Assembly: GCA_947095585.1 (NCBI GenBank)
Contig: OX352761.1
Location: forward strand, 38,390,760-38,454,759
DNA from: Nephrocerus scutellatus
Taxonomy: Eukaryota; Arthropoda; Insecta; Diptera; Pipunculidae
DNA: 64,000 nt
Reading direction: 5' to 3'
Part shown: piece by piece, positions 23,299 through 34,180 of the stretch
Numbering within the stretch: the first letter of the stretch is position 1
Layout: every line of letters begins with the position of its first letter
Program-made: the position numbers and the translations under genes
The notes under the pieces: model-generated
Told to the model about the DNA's origin: nothing
What the model saw: only the letters and a program-made list of their open reading frames with translations
Databases searched by the model: none

Positions 23299-23817
23299 TC
23301 TCTCTCTCTCTCTCTCTGGCTTTCACATCCCATGTAGGGATTTTGCCGCCCGCACTAAGGTCCTCCATCCGTCTCGGTCCAATGCTCTCGTCCTCCAGTT
23401 TCGACATCCTAATGCATGTAGATCTTGTTCGACGTCGTCACGCCAGCGCAGTCGGGGTCTTCCTCTACGACGCACACCGGCTGGTTGTTGATGGAACACT
23501 TTATTGATCATTCGTTGTTGTGGGGACCGTGTGACGTGGCCGAGCCATCTAACTCGATTGGATTTAATGAATCCGATAATATCACAGCCTCCAAGAAGCT
23601 GCCTTATCTCATGGTTCATACGAATCCGGTATTCGTTGTCCGCGACTTTAATTGGACCAAAGATTGAGCGAATGATTTTTCTTTCGAAGGTAGATAACAA
23701 TCTACAATCGCTAGTGGTCATGGTCCAGCTCTCGCTTCCGAAAGTCTGCACAGGTCTTACGAGTGCTTTATAAAGTGCGAGCTTGCACGACTGCGACAGA
23801 TGTTTAGATCGCAATAA
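23299..23817 (-). pseudogene. RTE-clade LINE, RT C-terminal part and (GA)n tail, first copy
   Basis: The minus-strand frame 23323-23850 (upstream codons come from the LINE B poly(A)) reads LALYKALVRPVQTFGSESWT, then VRWLGHV, RRRGRPRLRWRDDVEQDL and NWRTRALDRDGW: the C-terminal region of RTE-type endonuclease-reverse transcriptases. It ends near the (TC)9 run at 23299, a (GA)n tail on its own strand, as RTE elements end in short repeats rather than poly(A). The catalytic part is not here; it lies at 33885 and 41600. Confidence 0.8.
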
Positions 23818-24210
23818 TTTTTTTTTTTTATAATTCGCTTCACGCTTCAAGGGGTTCGCACCCTTATAATGCTCGGCTATATGCTTGGCACAGCGTGGGC
23901 GTTAAGGAAGAGGAGGAGAAAAGAGGAGATGTCTATGAGCTTGTGTTTTGAATGCCTGTGGATCATAGTGAAGTGGGAAGACAGAGCTTGGCAAAGCATT
24001 CCACATACGTGTTGTACGGCTGAAGAACGAATCCCTGAACTGTACGTCCGAAGATGGGCTTGAGGGTAAACTGATGAGCATTTAGAGCGCCACGAGTATT
24101 GCGGTTGAATTCAAGGAGAGGTGGCATGCAGCTGGCTATTTCTCTTGAGCACCGCTGGTAGAAGAAGCGATAAAACAGTGACAAGCAGGAAACCTTCCTG
24201 CGGTGTTCAA
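23818..24210 (-). pseudogene. LINE B 3' end, first copy (truncated by duplication)
   Basis: Poly(A) of LINE B is the T run at 23819-23830. The C-terminal coding part (SLFYRFFYQRCSREIASCMP and following) extends to 24210, where the tandem junction cuts it. It lacks a few bases present in the later copies (AATTTAACTG versus AACTG near 24040). Confidence 0.8.
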
Positions 24211-24431
24211 TTAAAACCATTAATAGAATTAACTCAAAAAGAGAAGACATACCTGATTATAACCGCCGCAAATTATATATAAAAAACCCAAAAGTTAATA
24301 GACAAAAAACAGCCAAGAGATATCTAAAATATAATTCTAGTAATCCAAATAAAATTGATATAATACAAATTAAAAGACAATTAAAAACCTTTTCAGATAA
24401 AGACAATCCCATTATTGATCCTGTTGTCGAC
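24211..24431 (+). pseudogene. pol: Errantivirus integrase tail, second copy
   Basis: Matches 21873-22093 with few differences. It ends at CCTGTTGTCGAC (24420-24431), the left target duplication of LINE A. Confidence 0.85.
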
Positions 24432-24656
24432 CGTCATCATCGAGCGCTCAACACGAGCACACGCAGATCACGTATCATATCGTCAAGCTACCTGCTACCG
24501 ATTGAAAAAAAAACCCAAAACCAAAAGCGAGCATTTCGCTACCTGCTACTTTTTATTTTTTATTATTTCACTAATTATTTTTTAATTTCAGAAATATTTT
24601 TCTTTCATTTCATATATATTTTCAGAAAAGATCTTCCTTTCGATCAGCCCTATAAA

Positions 24657-26177
24657 ATGGGGAAAAAAGCAAAAAGGAAGGAAAAAGTAAACGAGGTCTT
24701 GTCCTTAATTAAGGAACAAGTAACCAACCATGGTGGGGATTTCCTCTTGTCGTTGTACCGAAGGCTGGATGAAGTGAACCAGCTGTGCGATTCAGCGACT
24801 TCAGAGGAGAAAACCATGAGCGTTGTCGAAGAATCGGATACTGAAGTGCCCAAATCCAGCAGTGGTGGAGAGGATAACTCCAGCGACGAAGACAGTCGCA
24901 AAGCTTGGTCTTCTCCCGAAACCATGCCCGCAAAGGCAAAAAAAAGGAGGTTGTCTGGAAATTCCAGACCATCATCACCACCAACATCATCTTCTCCTGG
25001 AGTGGCTGCTGTTGATAAAAAATTGTTGTTGATAAAACAGCTTTACCAAAAGAGTCCCAAAAGGTCTCAAATAAGAAGGCACCACCACCAGAGTCCGTCC
25101 ATCAAGCTCCATCAAGCCAAAAATCCCAAACTACGGGACCAACATCAAAACCTTTTTCCATGCCGCCAATAGTCTGCTTCAGACTAAACGTCGCTGAACT
25201 ATCAAAGTTCACGAAGAGCGCCAACATTAGTTGCAGAATTCGCAACATCAACAGCAACAAATCAGTCGTTACGGCCATGAACAGAGATGGCCATCAGCTA
25301 ATTCGGTCTTTCCTACAATCGGGAAAGACTGAGTTTAACACTTATACTGCAAAGGAGGACAGGAAAGAAATGTTGGTCCTAAAAGGTATTCACCACTCCT
25401 TTGATGCTGAAGATGTCAAGGAAGCGTTGACGACAGAGGGTGTCCCTGTACTAGTGGTGAAACCCTTCAAATCTCAAAGGACTGACAAGAAATTTAATCA
25501 TTTCATTGTCGAGCTAGAGAAGAACTGCGATAAAGCGGCAGTTTGCTCAAAAACCCTCCTTTTGAACCAGTTGGTGCATTGGGAAAAACTAAAATCGGCG
25601 GGCATTACTCAATGCAGAAACTGCCAAAAATTTGGACATGTCGCAAGTAATTGCGGCATGAAATACAGATGCGTCAAGTGCAAAGATGAGCACTTGCCTG
25701 GCCAATGCCCAAGAAATGCAGACAATATAAAAGACGACAACAAATGGACATCCGGCAAACTATAAAGGATGTCCAAAATATAAGGAAAAGATGGCTGAAA
25801 AGCTTAAAACCGCACAAAAGAAGAAGGAACAACATAAATTCGCCCAGATGTCTGCTTCAAAAGCCATAGTAAAGGGAGTAAGTTTTGCTAGTATAGCTGC
25901 TATGGGGACTTCCAGCAAGCCAGCAACGATCAGCAAGCCTCTAACAAGCAGCCATGCAGCATCAAACAGCAAACCAATAAAAAAGCCAGCCGTTAAACCT
26001 GTACCATCTACCGGAAAAGCCAACATCTTCGACGATACGGAAAGGCTATTTGGAGCTGACCTCTTTACAATTTTACAGAAGGCAAGAGAAGTCGTGCCTG
26101 CTAATTATAGCAGTCTTGATGACAGGTCCAAAACAACCGTTTTGGGTCGACTTATTTGTGAATTATGTTCACAATAA
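24657..26177 (+). pseudogene. LINE A ORF1 (Gag-like nucleic-acid-binding protein), two frameshifts
   Basis: ATG 24657 opens 171 codons: a basic start (MGKKAKRKEKVNEVL), then Ser/acidic-rich sequence. The frame shifts near 25165; the next frame (25160-25765) holds the body and two CCHC-type knuckles, CRNCQKFGHVASNC and CVKCKDEHLPGQC. A second shift near 25745 moves to a frame containing GHPANYKGCPKY, the tail of a third knuckle. The last frame (25791-26177) is Ala/Ser/Lys-rich and ends at TAA 26175-26177, overlapping the ORF2 start. Jockey-type ORF1 proteins coat the RNA and carry it to the nucleus. This copy cannot make the full protein unless the shifts are sequencing errors. Confidence 0.85.
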
Positions 26178-29092
26178 GCAGGATAAGTATATTCTCATAT
26201 AATGTGAATTCCATTTATTCGTTAGCTAGGCGTATCACACTAACATTATTTATTAAAACTAATAAACCTGACATTCTTCTTTTACAGGAAACAAATCTCA
26301 CTGGGAGAAATCCGTTCAGTCCAGACGGATACAATATCCACAGGGTTGACAAAGGCAGTGGACGCTCTGGGACGGCGGTCCTTATCAGGAACACTATGGC
26401 AGGCGAAAAGGTGCAAATCAGTGGTCTACGTAGTATGGAAGCAACAGCTGTCAGCATTAAAGTCAACGAAGTGGAGACCTTGCTGGTGATATCGGTGTAC
26501 AATCACTGTAACGCAACGAGGGAAGACATCCAACGGGATTTGCAAACTGTCTGCAACACCTCCTCTAGACACACATACTGTGTTGTTGGAGGTGATTTTA
26601 ATGCTAGACATACTCGATGGCAGGACGAAGTGTGCAATCACAAAGGAAGGGCCATTACAGACTGGATGGACTCAAATCCGCATCAGCACACGATGGCTAT
26701 AGTTTTCCAGCCCCGGAAGACGTACCCTCGGACACCGTCAACTTTGGATTTCTTTCTGGCAACCACAAATTTCTTAAATATTCTCCCAGAATTAAGAAAT
26801 TATTCCTGCTTGGCGCATGATAGCGACTCGGATCATATGGCCATAGAGCTTCGAGTGAGGCTGAACCAGCGAATTGTGCAAGTCACCCCAACACCTGAAC
26901 TTCACATCAACTTTAAGAAAATAAACTGGAACCGGTTTAGATCAGAAGTTGAAGCTGAACTTCCTATTCCAGCGGCTTGCAGAAATCTGGAGAATACAGA
27001 AATTGATGATGCTATCAGAAATTTTGAGATTACAGTGAATTCAGCCATTAATCGGCAGAAAACAATTCGCACTAGCAGGGATCGCTTCCAACACTTGCCT
27101 GAGCATATACAGGCCATATATGCTCACAAGCAACGGCTTAGGAAACGCCTTCAGAGAATCTTCAATAGGACACTTAACACAGTCAACGACGAATACCTGT
27201 CTGTACTTTCGCAACTGCGTTGTACAGTTAACATGTGTCGTCAAGCTGTGCGGAGGTTTCAGGATGATGAACTGACCAAACGGCTCCAGGACATCAAACC
27301 AGGCCCTGATGCTTTTAGGAAGCTGAACTCTCTGGTTGGAAAGCGTATTTCCATTCCAGAGACTATCACCATTGAAGATCGAACAGTATCCAGCGCTGCT
27401 GAGAAAGCGGAAGCCTTTGCCTGCCATTTTGAAAGGAGCTTTACGGACCGACCACCAACGCATCTTCCAGATTTCTTGGAAGAGGTTGAAAGTCTTGTGG
27501 AAGACACCACTTCTCCAGGAAATACTATAGTGCAGTTCAGTGAAGAAAATCGCGCCAACGCACCCGTAGATGTCGATATGTTTACCGGAACAGCTGTTGT
27601 CAATGATTTGATTATGAGTGGAAACTCAAAAAAATCATCAGGCACAGATGGGATTTCTAACTTTTTGCTTAAAAAGTTACCGGGTATGGCAATTTTGATG
27701 TTAACCATCATTTTCAACAATTGCCTAAACAATGGCTACTTTCCGGACAACTGGAAGGTGGCCAAGGTAGTACCAGTACCCAAGAAAACCGACCGCTCCA
27801 GCGTAACTGGTTACCGTCCAATAGCTTTACTGTGTTGTATCAGTAAAGTATTGGAATCATTGATCCGTAAAAAGATCAATACGTTTTGTACGGAAAGAAA
27901 TCTTATTCCTTCCTTTCAGTACGGTTTCCGAGAAAAGCACTCTACGCTGCACCCTCTGCTGAAGCTTCACAGTGACGTAACTAAAGGACTGAACGTCAAA
28001 AGTAGTACAGTGGCCTGTTTGCTAGACATCGAAAAAGCTTTCGATAGTATCTGGATAAACGGGCTATTGTACAAGCTTATTAGTTTTGGTTTCCCCAATT
28101 ATATTGTAAAAATAATTAAAAATTTTCTTTTTAACAGGGTCTTCTTTGTACAGGTGTACGACCGCCCATCGACAAGGAAAAGGATTAAAGCCGGAGTTCC
28201 TCAAGGTTCCAGACTTGGACCAATCCTGTATAGCATCTTCACGGCGGATCAACCCACAAATACAGCCGGAACAAGGACTATGCTCTTCGCGGATGACTCC
28301 ATAACGTATGAAGTTTCCCGCTCTCCCGAGATAGCTGCCCGAAGAGTGGAGGAACACCTCAGAAATCTTTGGGACTACTACCTGAAGTGGGGACTAAAGA
28401 TCAACGCCAATAAAACGGAACTCATCTGCTTCCGAGTACCAGCAACCGAAACAAGGATAAGAAAAATCGCAAGCCGTTGCAGAGCCTTAAAAATCACCCT
28501 TCCAGACAACACAGTTATAAAAACCCAATCAGAGACGAAGTACCTGGGAATAAACTTCACCGAGAGGCTCAAGTTTAATGCCCACATCGATAAAACGTTG
28601 AAAAAGGCTAATTACGCCCTTCATTTGGTGCACCCGCTTCTACGAAGGCGAAACGGACTGTCAAACAACACCAGGCTGCTCATCTACAAGCAGCTCATTA
28701 GGCCAGTGATAACCTATGGCTATCCCATATGGTTCACCGTCTCACCAACAACGATGAAGAAGATCTCCCTATTTGAAAGGAAGGTACTTAGGATCTGTAC
28801 AGGACTCTGGAGGGTGCCAAACAGCTATAAGTTTGTCTCGAGTGCAAGGCTTTACGACGCGACAGGTCTGCTGCCCATAACCGACCACTTGTTCCGAATG
28901 GCAAAGAAATTCGTTGATGGGTTGGAAACACATCCAAGTCCGGAGATGCAAGGACTGAGAATCGAAGAAATCGAGCCAAGCCACCGCTATATAAACATCA
29001 GAGGATTCACAGATGCTAGATTTGACGACATCTTTAATAATCAAGACGTTTCCTTCTACGAGAAGGCCAGCAATCAACATTACAGAGGCTGA
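26165..29092 (+). CDS. LINE A ORF2: endonuclease-reverse transcriptase (975 aa, intact)
   Basis: Start ATG 26165 overlaps the ORF1 stop by 13 nt, as expected for re-initiation. The N-terminal APE-type endonuclease has FSYNVNSI (about residue 10), LLLQETNL (about 38), GGDFNARHTRW (about 140) and DSDHMAIEL (about 220). RT follows: SSGTDGISNFLLKKLP, GYRPIALLCCISKVLE, CLLDIEKAFDSIWI, AGVPQGSRLGPILYS and catalytic FADD (residues 708-711, 28286-28297). The C-terminal region includes IRPVITYGYPIW. The enzyme nicks DNA and primes cDNA synthesis at the nick. All key residues seen are present, so this ORF could be active. From 26467 on, an identical copy exists at 34181. Confidence 0.93.
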   Translation: MFTISRISIFSYNVNSIYSLARRITLTLFIKTNKPDILLLQETNLTGRNPFSPDGYNIHRVDKGSGRSGTAVLIRNTMAGEKVQISGLRSMEATAVSIKVNEVETLLVISVYNHCNATREDIQRDLQTVCNTSSRHTYCVVGGDFNARHTRWQDEVCNHKGRAITDWMDSNPHQHTMAIVFQPRKTYPRTPSTLDFFLATTNFLNILPELRNYSCLAHDSDSDHMAIELRVRLNQRIVQVTPTPELHINFKKINWNRFRSEVEAELPIPAACRNLENTEIDDAIRNFEITVNSAINRQKTIRTSRDRFQHLPEHIQAIYAHKQRLRKRLQRIFNRTLNTVNDEYLSVLSQLRCTVNMCRQAVRRFQDDELTKRLQDIKPGPDAFRKLNSLVGKRISIPETITIEDRTVSSAAEKAEAFACHFERSFTDRPPTHLPDFLEEVESLVEDTTSPGNTIVQFSEENRANAPVDVDMFTGTAVVNDLIMSGNSKKSSGTDGISNFLLKKLPGMAILMLTIIFNNCLNNGYFPDNWKVAKVVPVPKKTDRSSVTGYRPIALLCCISKVLESLIRKKINTFCTERNLIPSFQYGFREKHSTLHPLLKLHSDVTKGLNVKSSTVACLLDIEKAFDSIWINGLLYKLISFGFPNYIVKIIKNFLFNRVFFVQVYDRPSTRKRIKAGVPQGSRLGPILYSIFTADQPTNTAGTRTMLFADDSITYEVSRSPEIAARRVEEHLRNLWDYYLKWGLKINANKTELICFRVPATETRIRKIASRCRALKITLPDNTVIKTQSETKYLGINFTERLKFNAHIDKTLKKANYALHLVHPLLRRRNGLSNNTRLLIYKQLIRPVITYGYPIWFTVSPTTMKKISLFERKVLRICTGLWRVPNSYKFVSSARLYDATGLLPITDHLFRMAKKFVDGLETHPSPEMQGLRIEEIEPSHRYINIRGFTDARFDDIFNNQDVSFYEKASNQHYRG

Positions 29093-29370
29093 AGATCGCC
29101 CTGTTTATACCCCCTTTAATATTATTCTTCATTTTTATTTTATTTTAAAATTTATCGTTTAAAATTAAATTGCTTTAAAAATAAACATGTAGTAGATTAA
29201 GTAGTAAAAAATATTGTTTAATAATAAGCAATCCAAAAAAAAGACAATGTAAATACGTCGGGCCCCTTTTGTTGAGCCGACACTTAATAATAATAGTTAT
29301 AAGTTTAGTTTTTAAGTCAAAATTGTATAATATCTAAATGTTTAATAAAATATCTTAATCTAATCTTAAT
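29093..29370 (+). other. LINE A 3' UTR
   Basis: AT-rich, non-coding, with AATAAA-like signals, ending in a TAATCTTAA-type tail at 29370. Copied at 36807-37084. Confidence 0.75.
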
Positions 29371-29382
29371 CCTGCTGTCGAC

Positions 29383-30579
29383 TTATGTAAGTGCTTCACT
29401 GAAAGTAAATAAGATCGAAACTGAAGCGGGATATACTGTTTTAGAAAGTGAGTCAATAAATCTAATAAAAAATTATTCAAAATAATCCATGTTATTGATT
29501 TAAAAGAAATAGAAAATACAATACAAAAATTAAAAATTAGTATATCTAAAAGTTTTGAAGAAAAAAATAGTTGGCTTATTTTAGATCTTAATAAAAAAAA
29601 TTATGAATTAGAACATGCACTATTAACAATTACGATTCATACAAGAGAAAAAAGAGCATTAATAAATATATGAGGAAGAATAATTTGGTTATTTGGTAAT
29701 CTTGATGATGAAGATAAAGAAAGTATAAATAACCATTTTAAAACAATAGATCTTATTCAACATAATGTTATAATAAATATGAATAAGCAGATTAAAATAA
29801 ATAATGAGCTCCAAAGTTATTTAACAAACATAAGAATAGCTATCGAATCTCATAAGGAATGGTTTAATAAATCTTATAAAGATACTATTGAAGAAAATTT
29901 CAAAATAACTAAGTATAATAACTTTCTATTACTAATAAACCAAATAAAAGATAGAATAGAAAAAATACAAGAAAATATTCTAATGTCAAAATATAAAATA
30001 ATGAATAGATAGAATTAACAAATAAAGAAATAGAGTTTTACAACATAGATAGTTCAAAACTAAAGTATATAAAATGTAGTCTAGGGTCACTTAAAAACGA
30101 AATAATTTTGTTTGTTGTACTAATTCCAAATTTCATAGACCAAGAAATAAAAACCAAAATTATAATACCGATACCAAATAAAAATCTCACACAAGTAAAT
30201 ATTGATATAACTAAGCTTGTAACATTTAAAAATATAACCTACATTGTTAACGAAGAAAACTATCTACCCAAACTGAAAATTGCTGATTCATGTATATCAA
30301 ATCTGTTACAAAATAATTATTCTGATAGCAAAATAAAAAAATTTAGAAATAAAATATTACAAGAAATTGACATAGGCAATTTGCTACTAATAAATGTTAA
30401 CACAATTTTGTTCAGTAAATGTAATAATTTTTCATACGCGTTAAACGGCAATTACTTTATTAGATTTGAAAATTGTGAAATTTGTATTGATAATTATAAT
30501 ATTAAACGTTTTGAAAGTAAAACTAATATAATAATACCCAAATTAAATATTTTGTCAGAAAATTTAACAGAAGTACCAC
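29383..30579 (+). pseudogene. env: Errantivirus env, second copy, 5' part
   Basis: Homologous to 22100-23298 with small differences. A stop now lies in the fusion-peptide-like segment just after the furin-like motif (ATATGAGG near 29668). The 168-codon frame 30108-30614 is open further upstream than in copy one. It ends at the left RTE target duplication (30566-30579). Confidence 0.85.
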
Positions 30580-31095
30580 TCTCTCTCTCTCTCTGGCTTT
30601 CACATCCCATGTAGGGATTTTGCCGCCCGCACTAAGGTCCTCCATCCGTCTCGGTCCAACGCTCTCGTCCTCCAGTTTCGACATCCTAATGCATGTAGAT
30701 CTTGTTCGACGTCGTCACGCCAGCGCAGTCGGGGTCTTCCTCTACGACGCACACCGGCTGGTTGTTGATGGAACACTTTATTGATCATTCGTTGTTGTGG
30801 GGACCGTGTGACGTGGCCGAGCCATCTAACTCGATTGGATTTAATGAATCCGATAATATCACAGCCTCCAAGAAGCTGCCTTATCTCATGGTTCATACGA
30901 ATCCGGTATTCATTGTCCGCGACTTTAATTGGACCAAAGATTGAGCGATTGATTTTTCTTTCGAAGGTAGATAACAATCTACAATCGCTAGTGGTCATGG
31001 TCCAGCTCTCGCTTCCGAAAGTCAGCACAGGTCTTACGAGTGCTTTATAAAGTGCGAGCTTGCACGACTGCGACAGATGTTTAGATCGCAATAAT
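30580..31095 (-). pseudogene. RTE C-terminal part and (GA)7 tail, second copy
   Basis: Same content as the first copy; frame 30600-31091. GRPRLRWRDD and KALVRPVLTFGSESW are visible. It adjoins the LINE B poly(A) tract at about 31096. Confidence 0.85.
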
Positions 31096-32738
31096 TTTTT
31101 TTTTTTTTTTTATATAATTCGCTTCACGCTTCAAGGGGTTCGCACCCTTATAATGCTCGGCTATATGCTTGGCACAGCGTGGGCGTTAAGGAAGAGGAGG
31201 AGAAAAGAGGAGATGTCTATGAGCTTGTGTTTTGAATGCCTGTGGATCATAGTGAAGTGGGAAGACAGAGCTTGGCAAAGCATTCCACATACGTGTTGTA
31301 CGGCTGAAGAACGAATCCCTGAATTTAACTGTACGTCCGAAGATGGGCTTGAGGGTAAACTGATGAGCATTTAGAGCGCCACGAGTATTGCGGTTGAATT
31401 CAAGGAGAGGTGGCATGCAGCTGGCTATTTCTCTTGAGCACCGCTGGTAGAAGAAGCGATAAAACAGTGACAAGCAGGAAACCTTCCTGCGGTGTTCAAG
31501 CGAATCTATTGATTTCGCTATATTTTCGTCACCGATAAGTTTTATCGCGCGGTTTTGTATTCTATCTAGCTGATACAAAATAGTCTTAGGCGCACCAGAC
31601 CAGATATGACAATTGTACACAAGTTTTGGGCGAATAAAAGCCTTGTATATGGTAGCCAGATCAGAGGGAGTGAAATATTTCTTGCACCGGGCTAGAAAAC
31701 CTAAACATTTCACAGCGTTTTTGGCGACGGTAAATATGTGGTCATTCCAACGAAGCTTGTCGTTGACGCACATATCGAGAATTGCGAGATTTTCAGTTTC
31801 CTCGATGCAAGTGCCATTCATGGATAATGGCATGGGGTTAAGGATTCGCTTGGACGACAGGAGACAGCATTGGGTTTTGGAAGCGTTAAATTCTACTCGA
31901 TTGATTTCTCCCAATTGTGTTATGCTGTCAAGGTCAGAATTTAACGAGCTTAACATACAAAGTTGTTTGAGTTTCACATCAGAGGTGGAGGGACGTTCCT
32001 CAAACTTATATGAGAAGCTGAGAGTGCTGTCGTCAGCGAAAGAGTGAATTGGATTAGAAGTCACAGATAAGAGATCATTAATAAAAATGAGAAAGACTGT
32101 CGGGGACAGAACAGAGCCCTGGGGAACGCCAGCATTTATGTGGTGTATTTCAGACTTGAAACCGTCTAAAACAACTTGAATTGAGCGGTCCAAAAGATAG
32201 CTTCTAATCCAATGAAGTAATTTATCATCAACACCATAAGCACGCATTTTAGACAAAAGAGCTTGATGCCAAACTCTGTCAAATGCCTTCGAAATATCGA
32301 GTGCAACAGCTTTACTTTCACCAAAATGATGCAAAGATCGGTTCCACTGTTTGGTGAGTGAGGTGAGGTTTCAAGATATTTCTTAAGCTGATAATTGATC
32401 AGCGTTTCCATGACCTTGGAAAGAATGGATGTAAGTGCTATGGGTCGGTACGAAGAAGGAGACGACGGCTCGCCTTTTTTGGGTATTGGCTGGACGAATA
32501 CAGTTTTCCAACTTCTCGGGAAGAGTCCAGAAGAATAGGATAGATGGAAAAGCTTACGCAATGGTAATGCCAGCTTGGAAGAACACCTCTTCAGAACTAG
32601 TGGAGAAATACCATCTGGCCCAGCGGATTTGTGAGTGTTGAGATCATTTAAAACTCTAGCAACTGCACGAGTACGAAAAAATATCTGTCCCATAGAGTGT
32701 TCAATATTCTGAGGTGCAGGAGGCGAAATGCGCAGCAA
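31096..32738 (-). pseudogene. LINE B reverse transcriptase, frameshifted, second copy
   Basis: The upstream frame (32166-32738) starts RT: HKSAGPDGISPLVLKRC, SYRPIALTSILSKVMETLI. After a frameshift near 32335 the frame 31186-32334 continues: ALDISKAFDRVWHQALLSK, AGVPQGSVLSPTVFLIFIND, catalytic SFADDSTLSF, then IWSGAPKTILYQLDRIQNRA. The poly(A) is the T run at 31097-31113. The second frame is the same as that of the endonuclease upstream, so two compensating shifts occurred. The clade is not resolved (Jockey/I/CR1 group). Confidence 0.85.
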
Positions 32739-33884
32739 ACAGATTGGCCTTGTCTATAGAGCTGACAATTGGAATGTCATTATAAATGAGCGTTGGAATC
32801 GACGACGAGGCTGTATTTTTGATTCTTTTCACGAAAGACCAAAAAATTTTACTACCTTTGGGACATTGTAGTATTTTCTGCCTTAATTTTCGGTCGTAGG
32901 CGAATTTGACTCGCCGAAGATGGGCATTGCAATCATTCCTTGCTCGTTTAAACATTTTTCGGTTTTCCTCGGTAGGGTTTGCTTTGTAAAACCGAAAACA
33001 TACCTCTCTAATCCTAGAAGCCTCTTTACAGCTCAAGTCATACCATCCATCTTCCTTTGATTTGATAGATTTATTCCTGAAAGGGATAAACTTTTTCATA
33101 CCAATAAGAATGATGTTTGTGATTGCATCAGCGGCGGCATCCACGTTGCTATCACGAAAAAATAGCGACCAGTTAGTTCTCCCAAAGAAGTTGTTAAGGC
33201 CGTCCCAATTGGCTTTCTCGTAATGCCATACTATTTTTTTTTTTTTTTTGGGAGTTTTTTCTCTAACTACGTGGTTTATTAACGAGAAATTAGCTGATAC
33301 TACACAATGGTCTGACGAGCCTAGAGGCGATAATACATTTACGGAGTATTTCTCAGGACGAGAGGTAAGGAACAAGTCAAGGGTGTTAGCGGAATGATAT
33401 GCAATGTCAGGTATTCGGGTAGGCTCATTTACAAGCTGAGTAAGGTGATTGAACTCAGCAAATAACTCAACACACCTTCCTTCGGGTGTTATCTGGCCAG
33501 AATGGCGAAGCCACCCGGAATTGTGTACATTGAAATCGCCCGCAATAACGATTTCATGCTTTTTATAAATTCTTAAGATTGAATCAGTCAGTGCATCAAA
33601 CTCACTCTGAGTTGAAACACTGTCTAAGTTGGGGCTTCTGTAAAGGAAACAGTAGTAGATGTTGCGCTCTTGTACCTTAACTTTAAGCAAAATGAAAATG
33701 AATTCCGGTTTGGAACTTTGGCTAAATTGAGGCAAAAGCTGAAACGCAACATTACTCCGGACATAGATTGCGAGTCCGCGTCGAGAGAAAAATAATGGCA
33801 CCAAGCTATACCCAGGCAGATTAAATTCCGAAACATCGGAATTATCAAACACCTGAGTTTCACTCAGTGCCAAAATTGCTGGAA
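32701..33884 (-). pseudogene. LINE B endonuclease, N-terminally truncated, second copy
   Basis: The frame opens at PAILALSETQV (the family's E-bearing block), so the first ~30-40 residues of the APE endonuclease are missing. IVIAGDFNVHNSGW and LGSSDHCVVSANF give the other catalytic blocks. A basic linker follows before a stop at 32701. The 5' truncation falls where RTE sequence begins, fitting insertion of an incompletely copied LINE B into RTE. Confidence 0.85.
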
Positions 33885-34180
33885 ACTGTCCTTCATATCG
33901 CTAGGTCTTCGGCCAAGAAGCACGATATTATCTGCATATCCAAGAATTTGGCCTGATTTATTAAATATACAGCGCGAAGTTTCAATGTTGCTTTTTCTGA
34001 TTACGTACTCAAGCGCCAAATTGAACAGCACAGGCGCGAGTGCATCTCCCTGACGAACACCAGATGTTATTTCAAAGGAGTCTGACACAGCTCCCTCAAT
34101 TACGATTCTACATACAGACCCAGAGGTTGTTAATTTGTACAGTGAGACTAGTTTCTCTGGAATTCCTAGACATATGAGTA
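33885..34180 (-). pseudogene. RTE reverse transcriptase fragment, second copy, cut by the 7.7-kb junction
   Basis: Codes CLGIPEKLVSLYKLTTSG, SGVRQGDALAPVLFNLALE and GYADNIVLLGRRPSDMKD. The catalytic YADD reads YADN (33927-33938). The upstream part is missing because of the tandem junction at 34180; beyond it the same frame accidentally reads antisense LINE A. Confidence 0.85.

Larger units (their letters stand above)
21873..24210 (+). repeat. 2338-bp tandem duplication, first copy
   Basis: TTAAAACCATTAATAGAATT at 21873 recurs at 24211, and the first copy ends at 24210 in the middle of LINE B (GCGGTGTTCAA). The second copy continues past that point into the rest of LINE B at 31500. At most 2 bp (AA) of microhomology are present at the junction. 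The copies differ at scattered sites and in the TC run (nine versus seven units). Confidence 0.85.
24432..29370 (+). mobile_element. LINE A: jockey-clade non-LTR retrotransposon, ~4.94 kb, near full length
   Basis: 5' UTR (24432-24656), ORF1, ORF2 and 3' UTR in order on the plus strand. CCTGYTGTCGAC is repeated at 24420-24431 and 29371-29382, a 12-bp target duplication with one difference. The 3' end is TAATCTTAA-like rather than pure poly(A). It sits in the second errantivirus copy, in the same orientation. ORF2 is intact; ORF1 is frameshifted. Confidence 0.88.
26467..34180 (+). repeat. 7714-bp tandem duplication, unit 1
   Basis: Every reading frame in this interval recurs exactly 7714 bp further on. 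The only substitution noticed is C/A at 32516 versus 40230. The junction at 34180/34181 (CATATGAGTA then CGAAGTGGAG) has essentially no microhomology. The unit holds most of LINE A, env, the RTE tail, LINE B and part of RTE RT. Confidence 0.93.

Noticed and set aside
24657..26177. Three separate small genes
   Set aside because: They are pieces of one frameshifted LINE A ORF1, shown by order, zinc knuckles and the overlap with ORF2.
31613..32047. 144-codon plus-strand frame
   Set aside because: Antisense shadow of LINE B reverse transcriptase.
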